Positions 31,700 to 42,898 are shown, numbered from the stretch's first letter. The stretch: 64,000 bases of DNA from Serripes groenlandicus (GCA_031761405.1 JASEVX010000001.1:44929669-44993668), one strand, 5' to 3'. A program made the numbers and translations. The notes: generated by a model from the sequence alone, not told the origin.

Positions 31700-32365
31700 A
31701 AAGACACTCAGCCCTTTCCCAAATATAACAAATTCACAGTAGATGACTTTGAAAATATCTACTACCGGTAGGGGAAAATGTGGAAAAACTCAATAAATAT
31801 AAATTTCTAGCAGTATGAGCTGAAAATATTGTGTCAAAAGGAGAAATAGCTCAGAAATTGCTCATTATAAGCAATTTCTTCTTTTGCCACAATATGTTTG
31901 AAAGTTGACGGCTGCATTTGCGTCAAGCTGCGTCTCCAAGTGAACAATATAAACATAGGAAAAAACCCATAGTGTACAGACACTATGACACTAAGCATAT
32001 ATATTTCTATATATACATAGGTGAGCCAAAGTACAATTTTAACACCAGTAAATCAGATATAATGACACATGTACAATACCATGCCCAAATGGGAGTAAGA
32101 AACTATTTTCACTGTAGTTACATACACGATGTGAATGAACTAAAATTTATATTGTTTAAATTTAATAAAAAAGTATTGCAACTTAAAATCATTTTAATGA
32201 ATATAATATGAGCCCTTTCCCACGGCAAAAGAAGAAAATTATCATCTCTATTAACTCTTTCCCACAGAAAGCGTCTTTATGAGGGAAAGGGTTAAACAAT
32301 CAAACTTTCAAAGATGTTTTTGAAGTTGTCTGCTGCCGCTTATAAGTCTGATGGAAAGAGTAAAA
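31700..32365. mobile_element. Cluster of decayed TTAA MITEs, including a 45-bp end-to-end remnant
   Basis: 31700-31925 is a full-length old copy (ccctttcccaaatataacaa, core gaaatagctcagaaattgct). 32251-32295 is ttaactctttcccacagaaa joined directly to cgtctttatgagggaaaggg with TTAA, i.e. both ends with nothing between. 32310-32365 is another right half. Confidence 0.75.
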
Positions 32366-32385
32366 AAGTATTCAACGAAATATAC

Positions 32386-32617
32386 CCGACGTTTCTTGCT
32401 GGAACTTCACCGTCTTTTTCCCCGAGCGGGCATCCGAGTCATCAAAGAGAGCTTGTTTGAGATAGGAGGAGTGTGATGAGGCTGTCTTCACTAGATCAGA
32501 GGTGGACGATTTCGGTCTATTCTGGTTACTCTGTGGAGCACTCAACACCAGTTGTAAATGAAAAACAGGGGCAGAGAACTCTTCAACAACATCCTGCTGT
32601 CTGATTTCTTCAAGAAC
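32386..32617 (-). CDS. Dynein heavy chain exon 15
   Basis: 232 nt: 77 codons + 1 nt. VLEEIRQQDVVEEFSAPVFH, LQLVLSAPQSNQNRPKSSTS, then SHSSYLKQALFDDSDARSGK. The 'PVFHLQLVLS' stretch corresponds to 'PMFLTELMLT' of DNAH6-type tails (from memory). After it, the clam-type sequence leaves the family alignment for a long polar insertion that runs through exon 16. The acceptor is tatttccag and the donor TCGG/gtatat. A decayed MITE end lies about 20 bp beyond the donor. Confidence 0.87.
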
Positions 32618-33204
32618 CTGGAAATATGAACAAAATTCTTTTACAATGAATAAGAAAATAACCAAGATTTTTTTTTACATTAATTATCTCCATTTATTTC
32701 TTTTTTCTCACTTTTATCTCATGTTTAAAGTATCCTTATTTGCCTCACACTGTCACTAAAACATTTAATAAAATAGTTTATGTAAAATATTCCAATTCAA
32801 GTATCTACCCACAGTGGCCGTGGCCTTGAAGGCACTGGTTTCATTATTAGCTATGTAATACATGACCTCCCTTAGTGGCAGTTTATCACCAGCCAAGCTT
32901 CATCAGCATTGGTTGTGAAAATGCAGAGATTATAAAATGAAACACAACTTACATAAAGGTTTGTCCTTATGACAAGTTTCATCAACACCGGAGAAGATGA
33001 GTTGTAGAGGCATAAGAATGAAAAGCAACATGCCATGAATCTAACCTAAGATTCATGCCTAAGTGCATGACCCAATGTAATCTTGATCTTAACCCCTTTT
33101 CCATATATAGACGCTTTCTGACACCTCTGTATTGAGTGAACAGGTCTTTTCCCATCAATATCTCTCGCATGATAATAAATAATTAAACACTGATAATAGT
33201 TGGT

Positions 33205-33305
33205 ACTCAAAATATGTTTGAGTACCCACAACAAAGCCTTTGAGGGTCAAATAAGGATTTTGGGATGTGGAATACTCTTCTTATCTAGAGCTCTGTCATT
33301 CATAA
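33205..33305 (+). repeat. Dispersed repeat fragment shared with 54225-54370
   Basis: Both contain gagtacccacaaca, agg(g)tcaaataagga, gaa(t/a)ac-, cttatct and gagctctg/gaactctgg in order. The 54225 copy is longer and has an inverted partner of the same block (tatgttgtgggaactcaaa), so the family is probably a foldback element. Confidence 0.6.
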
Positions 33306-33326
33306 TCATAATTCTAAACCCAGTAC

Positions 33327-33462
33327 CTCATCCACATCAGGAGGTCCTTCATGTAGTTCTGGTTCATCAAAGTCATAATGAGGGATGACGTAGCCTGATT
33401 TGGTCACTGTCTGTGTCTGGGGACGGATTCTAGATCCCATCGAACTTGCTCTCGACAATGGT
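33327..33462 (-). CDS. Dynein heavy chain exon 14
   Basis: 136 nt: 1 nt + 45 codons, PLSRASSMGSRIRPQTQTVT, KSGYVIPHYDFDEPELHEGP, PDVDE. The acceptor is atatttcag and the donor GATGAG/gtactg. It begins as Ser/Arg linker and becomes an acidic, more ordered-looking stretch (YVIPHYDFDEPEL). Phase is correct on both sides. Assignment to the dynein rests on the exon chain, as this part of the tail is poorly conserved. Confidence 0.82.
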
Positions 33463-33509
33463 CTGAAATATTCGAAATAATGAAAAGCCCTTAATTCACC
33501 CATAGAATG

Positions 33510-33735
33510 GCATAGTCTTTCGCACATATAAAAAATCTACAGCAGACGTCTTAGCAAAAAATATGGAATCTCTCTAAATGAAAGAAAATTTATTGAATAA
33601 ATAAAAAAAAAACATAGTCATAAATGCAGAAATTGCTCCTTATGAGCAATTTCCCCTTTTGACACAATATTTTCATAAGTCACAGGCTGCAGAGGCATCA
33701 GAATGTATCTGTATGTTGGAATGAGATAAATGATT
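33510..33735. mobile_element. TTAA MITE upstream of exon 14
   Basis: tctttcgcacatataaaaaa, tctacagcagacgtcttagc, core gaaattgctccttatgagca, right atcagaatgtatctgtatgt. TTAA lost. Confidence 0.75.
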
Positions 33736-34821
33736 AGTGAGATTTTGTGTTACCAATATCCTTGATATATCTGTAATGTATATTTGTTATGATTTGAGGT
33801 TATTTCCAACCAATCCATGTATCAATATAATTAAGTCAATGATGTCTTACAAAATTTATTTGTTCTTAATCTAGATTGGGTTTTAGGAATTAAAGAATGG
33901 TTTTCTGTTGGTACAGGTAGTTAATTTATCTAAAGTTTCATAAAATCAAATGAGCTGTGCCGTACGAAAATCAACATTTGGGCATTTGTAACCAGAGAAG
34001 ATGCACATCAGCCTGCATCTGTGCAGTCTTATCTGGATCTGCATTGGTCTTAAAGTTTCCACATAAGCTTTCCAGAAGCTTCTGACATGCAGTGTTGCAT
34101 GGAAAAACCCTTTCCAAAATACAATAATTCTGCAGCTGACAACTTTTAAAATATCCCAGAAATTGCGGTCAGGTAAGCTTATACGACAGGCCCAAGAGGA
34201 CCAGTATAGCTCAACTTCCACAAAGTGCAAGCCTACACCTATGTTGTTCGTATTTTGTCAAGTTAATGTACCTTAGAAGGTCACCAATGAAATGTTTATG
34301 TACTAGTTAGTATTAAACATGAAGATTTTTCTCTATATATCTCTATGTAAAACAGGAGACCCCCAGGGTTATAACTTAAACAATCTTGGTAGAGGACCAC
34401 TAGACCATTGTACTCACCAAATATCTAAGCTTTATGCCTTTCTGTTTCATACAAGAAGAATTTCAAAAGAAATCCCTATATATCTCTATGTATAACAGGT
34501 GATCCCGGGGTGTGGCCAATTTTGATCCCCGGCACAGGCACATAATTTGAAGAATCTTTGTAGAGGACAACTAGACAATGCTGCAAACCAAATATCTAAG
34601 CTCTGGGCCATCCGTTTCAGTAAAGAAGATTATTTCAAACTGTTTCCTTTTGGTTGCCATGGCAACCATAATTATGCAACTTTGAAAACATCTAGACAAA
34701 TAAATGCAAAACTCAAAAATATTTTCAAAAATTGAAATGCGTCTGCAGGTGGAAAAGGGTTAAACATGACAAACAATCAGGCAACATAAAAGATTTTAAC
34801 AATAATTTTCCTGACCTTGAC

Positions 34822-34880
34822 CTAACTGTAGCAGTTGTCATGGAGCTGTCTGATCTATCTGAATCTGAATCATCATTCAC
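34822..34880 (-). CDS. Dynein heavy chain small exon 13 (acidic Ser/Asp)
   Basis: 59 nt: 19 codons + 2 nt, VNDDSDSDRSDSSMTTATV. The acceptor is ttattttag. The donor TTAG/gtcaag is weak. The two trailing bases make Arg with exon 14. The peptide is an acidic serine cluster, with S-D-S-D and S-D-S-S sites that look like casein-kinase-2 targets (inference). It follows a 5.3-kb repeat-filled intron. Confidence 0.72.
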
Positions 34881-35266
34881 CTAAAATAAAACAAAAAGAG
34901 TTCATAGAGATGTTTCACTTATGTGTAGATATCCGATATTATGAAAGAGTAATACACATGTAGAGAACTACTACGGAGAAAGCACATTGAATTGATAAAA
35001 TTATTAAAAAAATATTATAACCTCTGTTGACTTATGGTTTACAGAGGGTATAAAGATCTACCTCCTTATGAATTTCCTTTATCACACAACAGAGCTTTAT
35101 TCTTGGCTATGAATAGATTTCAGACTTAAAGAGAAAATTATTTGAAATGAGATCAATATGGAAAGATCTAAAGGTCATTTAAGAGGTGTAACAGTTTTCA
35201 ATCTCCTTTTAAGCTTTACCAACATACAGAACCATGTTGACGCAAACACAGCAGACAGCTATTGAA

Positions 35267-36964
35267 ACAAGAGGGCCAAGATGGCCCTTAATCGATCACC
35301 TGAGATATATTAAATTAATATTAAAATTCTGGGAAAATTTGATCAGGAGTGCAAATGAAACTGCAAGGAGTGGACGCTGTTAATGAAATAGCTTATCAGT
35401 AAAGGCCATTTGTAATAAGACATTACATCTTTGATCAATTTGAAAGAGGACCACTAAAGGAACATTCCTGTGAAGTTTGGTTTATAACAGTCCAATGCAG
35501 GGTTGTCAAAATGTTTTGTTGTAACAGATCAAATGAGAAAAGTAACCGATCAGGTTAAGGGCAAATCCCTTGTAGGGGGCCTACTCACTGAGGGGAGCAA
35601 AACTAACAGATCAAAAAGTGATATTAACAGATAATTTTAATCGGCAACTTTGAAAACCCTGCAATGGTTAAGGAGATGTTGTTTGAAGCTAACAATTCAA
35701 ATACCCCTTTACTGATGCCACATAGCAGCTACCTATTCTTACTGAATAAATTATGAAAAGGGTCAGTAAAGAAACATATCTGCCAACTTATCTTCAAATC
35801 TGACAAGAACTTTAATAAGAATGAAAGTATAAAGTTCTGTCATTTAGCCCCTTTTCTGATGCTGCCTTGCTGCCCTGTTTTTCAACAAATCAATATGGCT
35901 TGAGCAGTTTTTGTAGAGGGTCACTCAAGGAATACTTCTACCAAATTATCTTAGAATCAGACAAGCAGAGAAGAATTTTAAAGTTTTGGCATTTTTCTCA
36001 CTTTATAATGCCGCAGCAACCAAAATTCTACACAGAATGTAAGTCTTTGAACAATTTGAAAGAGTACCACCAAATAAACATTCCTGTGAAGTTAAGTTGA
36101 AATTGGTCTGGTTTGTCTAGTCAATATACCCCTTTTGAGCTGACGCCTGGTTGCTATTATTTTGTAACCAATCAACATTACAGATCTGTGTAAGTGGGAG
36201 AGGGTTAACAAGATTTGTATTCAATTTGGCCTAGTGACATACTTTTTGACACAACTTGGACTATATTCAACTTCTGGACAGATATCATCATAACAAACAT
36301 TCTGACAAAATTCCACTGAAGCCAAAACATGCGTACTCTTGAGTGTTAAACTCACAAGGTTATGAATATTGGACAGGGCTATATTCTAACTTAGCCTAGT
36401 TATCATCAAGACATTTATTATGACAGTAACATCCTGCTCAAGTTAAAAATGCAGCTTCTAGAGTGTTAATAAGATTTTTCTTCAATTTGGCCTAGTGACC
36501 TTGTTTTTCCCCCAATATGACCCATATTCGATTTTGGCCTAGATATCATTAAGAGAAACATTGACAAAAATTTCAAGCTGTTGAATTAAAAAAAAAGAGA
36601 GTGTTAACAAGATATTTTACAAATATGGCCTAGTGACCTAGTAATTGATTAGACATGACCTTTATTGGACCATACTCTAGATAATATCAAGACAAACATT
36701 CTGACAGTTTCAACATGCTTAATATAAAAATGCAGCCTCTAGAATGTTAACAAGATTTACCTTCTATTTGACCTGACATGACCCATATTCAAACTTGACC
36801 TAGATAAACAAACTGAATATTTTGCATGAAGATTAGATGATAAAAGTGGGCTCAAGAGTGTTGACAAGCAAATTGTTGACGATGGACAGACAACAACAAT
36901 GGACGACAGACAAAAGGCGATCACAAAAACTCACCATGAGCACTTTGTTCTCAGGTTAGGTTAA
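35267..36964 (+). mobile_element. Helitron-like element (acaagagggcc type), composite core
   Basis: 5' acaagagggccaagatggcc, cttaatcgatcacctgaga. The first part of the core resembles the 11715 units (caatttgaaagaggaccact, aaggaacattcctgtgaagt). The second part (36210-36800) resembles the 29286 units (ggcctagtgacc, gacatgacccatattc). The 3' end ggcgatcacaaaaactcacc, gagcactttgttctcaggt, with CTAA changed to TTAA. A CAGGG-ended MITE is nested at 35498-35661. Confidence 0.75.
35498..35661. mobile_element. 164-bp CAGGG-ended MITE, 5-bp duplication, nested
   Basis: Ends cagggttgtcaaaatg and actttgaaaaccctg; flanking caatg on both sides (35493-35497, 35662-35666). The surrounding repeat elsewhere reads straight through this point. 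Same end type and duplication length as 8339-10037. Confidence 0.75.
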
Positions 36965-37006
36965 AAGTATACCCCGTAGGTGAAACAAACACATTCATAA
37001 ATCATC

Positions 37007-37232
37007 TTAACCCTTTACCACATATAGACGATTTCTGACGCCTATACAGCAGACAGCGTTTGAAAACATGGTGACAAAAGGAGAAATATCTGAAAACCAG
37101 AAATTTCTCCTTTTGCCACAATATTTTCAACTGTTTTCAGTAATTATTCCTTCATTTATAAAGATTTTCCTTGTTTTGGCAAAGATGTTTTCAAAGTCGT
37201 CTGTTACAGATTTGTTGTATGTGGAAAAGGTG
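37007..37232. mobile_element. TTAA MITE
   Basis: TTAA 37007, ccctttaccacatatagacg, core gaaatatctgaaaaccagaa (altered loop), right gttgtatgtggaaaagg without TTAA. Confidence 0.87.
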
Positions 37233-37844
37233 ATAACTTTGATTAAGATGTCAAAAATATTATAACATTGTGTAAGCACATTATTCTTTTCTTTAAAAAT
37301 CAAATTAATAGGATGAATGCTGATGCTTCTCGATCATGAATGAATATTCTTTTTTTACTATAAAAAAATTCTAATTCAATTCATGTGATCATAAAGTTAA
37401 TAAAATGTACAAATCTCGATATTATAAATTTTCATAAAAATTCACTGAAGGTTTCTGTCTAAGGAAAAGGTCTTAAAAAAAGTGTTTTAACTGTTCTAAT
37501 ACTAAAAATTGTTTGAAATCTAACAGGATAAAAAATAAAACAAACATTTCTAGCATTTATCAACGCTACAGAATATTAACCCAACCATCTTGTTTGAGGT
37601 CTCTCACTTTTTCTTTAACCAACAGTTAACCAACATTATTTTTAAAAAGATAAACATAACATTGAGAAAATTCAAACAATTATGCCGTCTGTTAAAACTA
37701 ATTCATCAGTCAACCAGACTGAACTTTTTTTTTTTAGAAAACGTAACTTCTTGAAATTGAGGTTAAAGTAGGATACAAAGATGAAAACCTTGCATGGAAA
37801 TGTAAAATTGCTAAAACAAACAACTTCTCCTTCTCTCGATATGG

Positions 37845-38073
37845 TTAACCCTTGCCCTCATAAAGACGCTTTCTGACGCCACTGCAGCAGACAACCTTTA
37901 GATAACATGGCGACAAAAGAAGAAATTGCCCAAAATAAGCAATTTCTCCTTTTGTCACCATGTTTTCAATGCTATTCAATTATTATACTTTCATTTAAAG
38001 GGATTTCCAAATTTGTTTGGGTGTGTTTTGAAAGTCGTCTGCTGCAGATTTCTTGTATGTGGGAAAGTGTTAA
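37845..38073. mobile_element. Intact TTAA MITE
   Basis: TTAA 37845-37848 and 38070-38073, left cccttgccctcataaagacg, core gaaattgcccaaaataagca, right cttgtatgtgggaaagtg. Confidence 0.9.
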
Positions 38074-38312
38074 AAATGTTCTTTGCTGCAAAAGCATCAA
38101 CAGTTTTCAGTTTCAAAGAAAGGTTTTAGGTTTTTTTTTACGATACATGCAGCTTGGAAACAAATGTATTTAAAATCACACATACAATACTTTCATTATT
38201 AATGAATATCATGCAAAAATGTTCAAATTTATCAATGAGAAATATGGACATCTCAGTGAAAGTTTATGAGCTTAATCCGTTCATACATACAATAAATCTT
38301 CGGCAGGTAACA

Positions 38313-38632
38313 TTAACCCTTTCCCACATATAGATGCCTCTGCCGTTTGAAAACGTCCGACGTTTGAAAACACTGTGACAAAAGGAGGTATTGCTTAAAA
38401 CAAGCAATTTTTCCTGTAGCCACAATGATTTTTTAACTCTTTTTAATTATAAAACCCTTATTTATGACAATTGTTCATGTATTAATATTGAATACCGGTA
38501 GATATGAAAACATTGTGGTAAAAGAAGAAATTGCTTATTACAAGCAAAGTCTTCTTTTGAATCAATTTCTTCTCAAAAAGTGTCTGCTGCTGCAGATGTA
38601 TCAAAAGAGCTTTACATGTGGGAAAGGGTTGA
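38313..38632. mobile_element. Composite TTAA MITE (~320 bp)
   Basis: TTAA 38313, ccctttcccacatatagatg, then a duplicated gacgtttgaaaac block and two hairpin cores (ttgcttaaaacaagcaattt and ttgcttattacaagcaaagt). Right end atgtgggaaagggtt. It looks like recombination between two copies. Confidence 0.75.
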
Positions 38633-39252
38633 GATGAAGATCAAAAACTTAGAATTTAGAAATACATATAAATGTCTCATCTATTTTAATTAAAATCTGA
38701 TTCTTTCCTACCTGTAGAAGAATTTTGACACATCTACAGCAGACAACTTTTAAAAACAAAGTGGTAAAAAGAGAACAACATACTCATCATGAGCAAATGT
38801 CTCAATGTTCAACAATGTTTGCAATATTTGTTTGTATTCGTAAGAGCTAAATCAAGTAATGTGTCCAAATGTCTACAGACCTATCAATATTAAAGGATCT
38901 AATTACTCAATCATCTACGATCATGCTACATGCAACAATTCTGGCATCTAATCAGAACATACCTGCTTTACCCATACCTGTTGTTTAACCAAGGCTATTT
39001 AATTATAGGTCATGTGCTTTCTTATAAGAATTGCCTTGGCAATACTATTCTAATAAGTAACTGGGCCTAACCCTGACACAAGTTTAGCAAAAACAATAAT
39101 GAAGAAAGCATGGTAAATGGACCAGTTTTCTCTTGACATGATCAAGCAACCAGTTTACTATTAACATGGTACAAGAACCAGTTTACCATTAACAGGGAAA
39201 AGAACCAGTATACATTTGGTGTCTTAAACTGATCAGTTTACTCCTGACAAGG

Positions 39253-39480
39253 TTAACCTTTCCCACCTATAGAGGCATTTTGACGTATCTGAAGCAGACG
39301 ACTTTTGAAAACATTGTGACAAAAGAAGAAATTACTCAAAACGAGCAATTTCTCCTTTTGCCACAATGTTTTCAACTTTTTTTCAGTAATTATACATTGA
39401 TTTCTACAATTTTTCGATATCTTTAGTAGATGTTTTCAAAGTCGTCTGCTGTAGATATGTTGTATGTGGGAGAGGGTTAA
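39253..39480. mobile_element. Intact TTAA MITE
   Basis: TTAA 39253-39256 and 39477-39480, core gaaattactcaaaacgagca, right gttgtatgtgggagaggg. A decayed copy lies at 38705-38850. Confidence 0.9.
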
Positions 39481-39637
39481 AGGAGAGATTCACTTTGACA
39501 TGGTTAACAAGTAGGTTCCTTCTACCATAGTGAAAGGACCAATAAATGGTGGAGTAAAGGAAGGCAACCATATTTATGAAGTCTTTCTTAGACTGGTTTA
39601 CACTTCAATTTCAATTTCTTTAAAACTTATTCGATAC

Positions 39638-39882
39638 CATCCTCGGTACCCAGGCTATTCATAAAATATATGATACCCTGGGCAAATTGGCTGTACAAAT
39701 CACGTACTCATGAATAATTTATCAGATGAAATGCAGCCTTTTGATTGGCCGCATGACACAAACCTTTTGCGATACTAAAATTACAGTGTTGTTACGGAGG
39801 AAATCGTGGCGTGTGCTTTAAGAAATTTTGCTAGCCAATTTGCCCATCATATATTTTATGAATAGCCTGGGTACCGAGGATG
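39638..39882. mobile_element. 245-bp MITE with 9-bp target duplication
   Basis: Flanked by attcgatac on both sides (39629-39637, 39883-39891). The terminal inverted repeats of about 38 bp begin catcctcggtacccaggcta and include ttcataaaatatat. A 9-bp duplication suits Mutator-like or related elements. The near-identical arms and exact duplication suggest fairly recent insertion. Confidence 0.9.
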
Positions 39883-40184
39883 ATTCGATACAAGCCCGGG
39901 AATAATCAACTGAATGGTAAAGCAGGTGTCACACAAAAAACACACATTATCATATTCTAAAACACTATATACATTTCCCATGGCCCTCATTTTGGCTGCT
40001 TTTTTGTACTGCTTTTGAACTTCTAACACTGCAACTCGCTGAAAAGTATCCCAGATTAAATTGTAATCTAAACATATTTATTCCACAACTTAAATTTGCA
40101 AGAACAATTAAACCTGAAAATTGGTAAAGATAAACAACAAGGAAAAAGATATAAAATAAAACAAGAACAACTTTTCACAACTAC

Positions 40185-40310
40185 CATTGATATTGAAGTA
40201 GAAGGTGAACTGTTCACAACTTTCATTGATATTGAAGGAGAAGGGGAAGGAGGTGAGGCTAGTATCCATGCCTCTAATTTGTCATTGATTGTTATTTTCA
40301 TCTCTTGTAC
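40185..40310 (-). CDS. Dynein heavy chain exon 12 (Ser/Pro-rich, internal duplication)
   Basis: Taken as 42 codons: VQEMKITINDKLEAWILASP then PSPSPSISMKVVNSSPSTSISM. The acceptor is gcttttatag. The 3' border is uncertain: a 39-nt imperfect tandem duplication gives donor candidates ATG/gtagtt (chosen), GTA/gttgtg and, one unit earlier, AAA/gttgtg. All of these keep phase 0 for exon 13. The first half (MKITINDKLEAW) is probably a structured helix and the second a flexible linker. Confidence 0.7.
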
Positions 40311-40409
40311 CTATAAAAGCAGTACAAATGAGCTGCATTAGAGATAACAAACATATTTTTGTTATGGGCAAAATACGCTGTGTTGTTTCATCTATTACCA
40401 GATAAAATT

Positions 40410-41016
40410 ATCTCCCCCTTTCCCACTTGCTGAATTATTTTGTTCAATCTGCAGTGAACCACTTCTAAAAACATTGAGGCAAAAGGAAAAATTGCTAAAT
40501 AAGGAACAATTTTACATTTGCCTGAATGGTTTCAATTCTACTAAAATATTCCAATTTCATTTATAGATATTTTTTTATATTTTTGACTAGATATTTCCGA
40601 AGTCGCCTTTAGATTTGTTTTATGAGGATTCAAGACGTCTGCTATGAAAACATCTGAAGAAAATGGTGTAACGTCAAGAAAATAGCTGATGAATAGCCAT
40701 TTTTCTAGTCAGACATGTCTTCACTAGTCTAAAGCTCTAAAGACTTTTAAAGTCATAAGTACAAGATTATTGTTAAAGTGTTATCTTATATTTAACCATT
40801 TCTGGCAATAAAGAAGCTTTCAGACGCCTCTGCAGCAGACGAATTTTGAAAACATTGTGGCAAAGGTGAAATTGCTCATAATGAGCAATTATACCATTTG
40901 CCACAATGTTTTCAACTCTTTTAAATAATTAAACTCATCAATGGGGATTTTTCACATTTTCGGGTATGCTATCAAAGTCATCTGCTACAGATTTGTTGTA
41001 TGTGGGAAAGGGTTAA
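40410..41016. mobile_element. Two TTAA MITEs (40410-40640 old; 40792-41016 intact)
   Basis: The older copy has cccctttcccacttgctgaa and core gaaaaattgctaaataagga. The intact one has TTAA at both ends (40792, 41013), core gaaattgctcataatgagca and end gttgtatgtgggaaaggg. Confidence 0.85.
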
Positions 41017-41285
41017 TTTAAATCACTGATCCATGCTCTAGGAAAACCAACTTAGTTAACAAATATAGATAAAGACCATGCAATCTGATGAAACAGGACA
41101 ATGTTCCTTGTAAGTAATTGGCAAAAGTTGCAGAGCAAGGTCAAAATGCAGTTTTGCACAGTTTGATCTGGACCTACACCCGTCACAAAATTCCAACGGT
41201 TTGTTTTCACAGAGCTCAGTGCAACGGTTCTTGAGGTATATTTGTTTATCAATCATTGATATGTTTAGTTAGTGAGGGAAAAGTT

Positions 41286-41842
41286 TTAACCCTTTCCTTC
41301 ATACAGTCATACTTTGATGCCTCTGCAGCAGGGTACTGTTGTAAACATTGTGACAAAAGGAAAAATGGCTCATAATGAGCCATTTCTCCTTTTGCCACAA
41401 TATTTTCATTTATTTTCAATTATTATACTTTCATTTACAGATAATTTTCATATTTTTGCCCAGATGTTTTCCAAGTTGTCTGCAGCAGATTTGTTGTATG
41501 GGAGAAAGTTTTCAAAACAAAAATCACTTAGTTCCTTTTCCAGATACCATCCTTACAAACTGCGTGTTTCATACATTTTATAGAATATTACAATATTGAA
41601 GCAATATACCTTTCCTTGCCAATTTACTCTACATAGAATATCATGATTAAATCAACACTTTCTCACAAACAGACGCTTTCTAAAGCATGCGAAGCAGACA
41701 ACTTTTGAAAACATTGTGACTAAAGGAGAATTTGTCACGATGATTCAAATTCCAATTTTCATTGAGAGAAATTTTCCATATTTTTGCAAAGATATATTTA
41801 AAGTTGTCTGCTGCAGATTTGTTGTTTGAGTGAAAGGGTTAA
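41286..41842. mobile_element. Two TTAA MITEs (41286-41515 and 41655-41842)
   Basis: The first has TTAA 41286 and an extended near-perfect hairpin (gacaaaaggaaaaatggctc / gagccatttctccttttg). The second has actttctcacaaacagacgc, lacks the hairpin centre and ends gagtgaaagggttaa. A third, diverged copy is at 41972-42150. Confidence 0.82.
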
Positions 41843-42219
41843 GGAATACAAAAGTCCCCTGCCAAAAAGTCCTGATGGACAAACATACAGATGTTGGAAA
41901 AATAAAATGATCCCGAAGTACCACAATGCCAATGCAGACAACACAATGAATAATATAAGTCCAGTCATTTAACCATTTCCCACTTGCAGATGAGTTTTAT
42001 TGTGTTTTCATTAGAGGACTTTTGGAAACAATGCAGTAAAAGGAGAAATTACTCATAATGAGTAATCACTCCATTCCTTTGGATTTTAGAGATTTTCCAT
42101 ACTTTCAAAGTCGTCCGCTGCAGATGTGTTGTATGCAGGAAATAATTAAATGATAATTTGATTTTATAACGTATCAAAAGTCATGTATCAGTGAACAGTT
42201 TCTTGTGCTTGTGACTTAC

Positions 42220-42276
42220 AAAGGTGTTTCTGGTAGTGGAGGGTTTAGTTACAGGACTTCCTGTGGCTGTCGGGGT
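42220..42276 (-). CDS. Dynein heavy chain micro-exon 11 (Thr/Pro-rich)
   Basis: 57 nt, 19 codons, phase 0/0: TPTATGSPVTKPSTTRNTF. The donor TTT/gtaagt is strong. The acceptor ataaacattaag-like sequence has a poor pyrimidine tract, which fits a cassette exon. It keeps frame whether included or skipped, because exon 10 ends and exon 12 starts in phase 0. No homology is expected for such a short polar peptide. Confidence 0.6.
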
Positions 42277-42444
42277 CTTAATGTTAAACATATACATGTA
42301 GTTCATTCATGATAATCTCTTTTCTCTTTTCAAAGCTACTTATTGTTACCATTATAAAAAGGCTACCCAAGGGTAACTTATTGTTTCAGCGAAATTGAGG
42401 TATCACACAAGCTGCTTCTGACGTTTGACTAGAACATTTATTTC

Positions 42445-42898
42445 TAACCCTTTCCCACATACACCAAATCTGCAGCAGACAACTTTAAAAGCTTCTGGGC
42501 AAGATTATGTTAAATCTTTGTAATGGAAAGTTTAACCCTTTCCCTCATACGACAATTCTGCAGCAGACGCCTTTGAACGTATTTTGTCAAAACATAGAAA
42601 ATCTCCATAATTGAATGGATAACCTATGACAAAAAGTAGAAAACATTGTGGCAAAAGGAGAAATTGCACGTTTTGTGCAATTTCTTCTTTTGTCACTATG
42701 TTTTCAAAAAGCTGTCTGCTGCAGAGGCGTCAGAAAGGGTCTATATGAGGGTAAGGGTTAATTACTAAAAGGAGCTGAAAATATTGTGGCAAAAGGAGAA
42801 ATTGCTCATTTCGAGAAATTTCTTCTTTTGTCACAATGTTTTCAAAGGTTGTTTCCTGCAGAGGTGTTAGAAAGCGTCTGTTTGTGGGTAAGGGCTAA
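42445..42898. mobile_element. Host MITE flanked by CTAA on both sides, split by a younger copy
   Basis: The left half 42445-42531 (ctaaccctttcccacataca) and right half 42762-42898 (core gaaattgctcatttcgagaa, end gtgggtaagggctaa) form one ~220-bp element. Both flanks read CTAA instead of TTAA. Confidence 0.88.
42532..42761. mobile_element. Young TTAA MITE nested inside another MITE
   Basis: 230 bp including TTAA at 42532-42535 and 42758-42761. Left ccctttccctcatacgacaa, core gaaattgcacgttttgtgca, right cgtctatatgagggtaaggg. Nearly identical to the copies at 50119 and 57462 (same gcacgttttgtgc core), a recently active subfamily. Confidence 0.93.

Noticed and set aside
31918..32211. 97-codon plus-strand frame with N-terminal MRQAASPSEQYKH
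   Set aside because: AT-rich intron sequence starting in a MITE end, with no family resemblance and no splice or promoter context.
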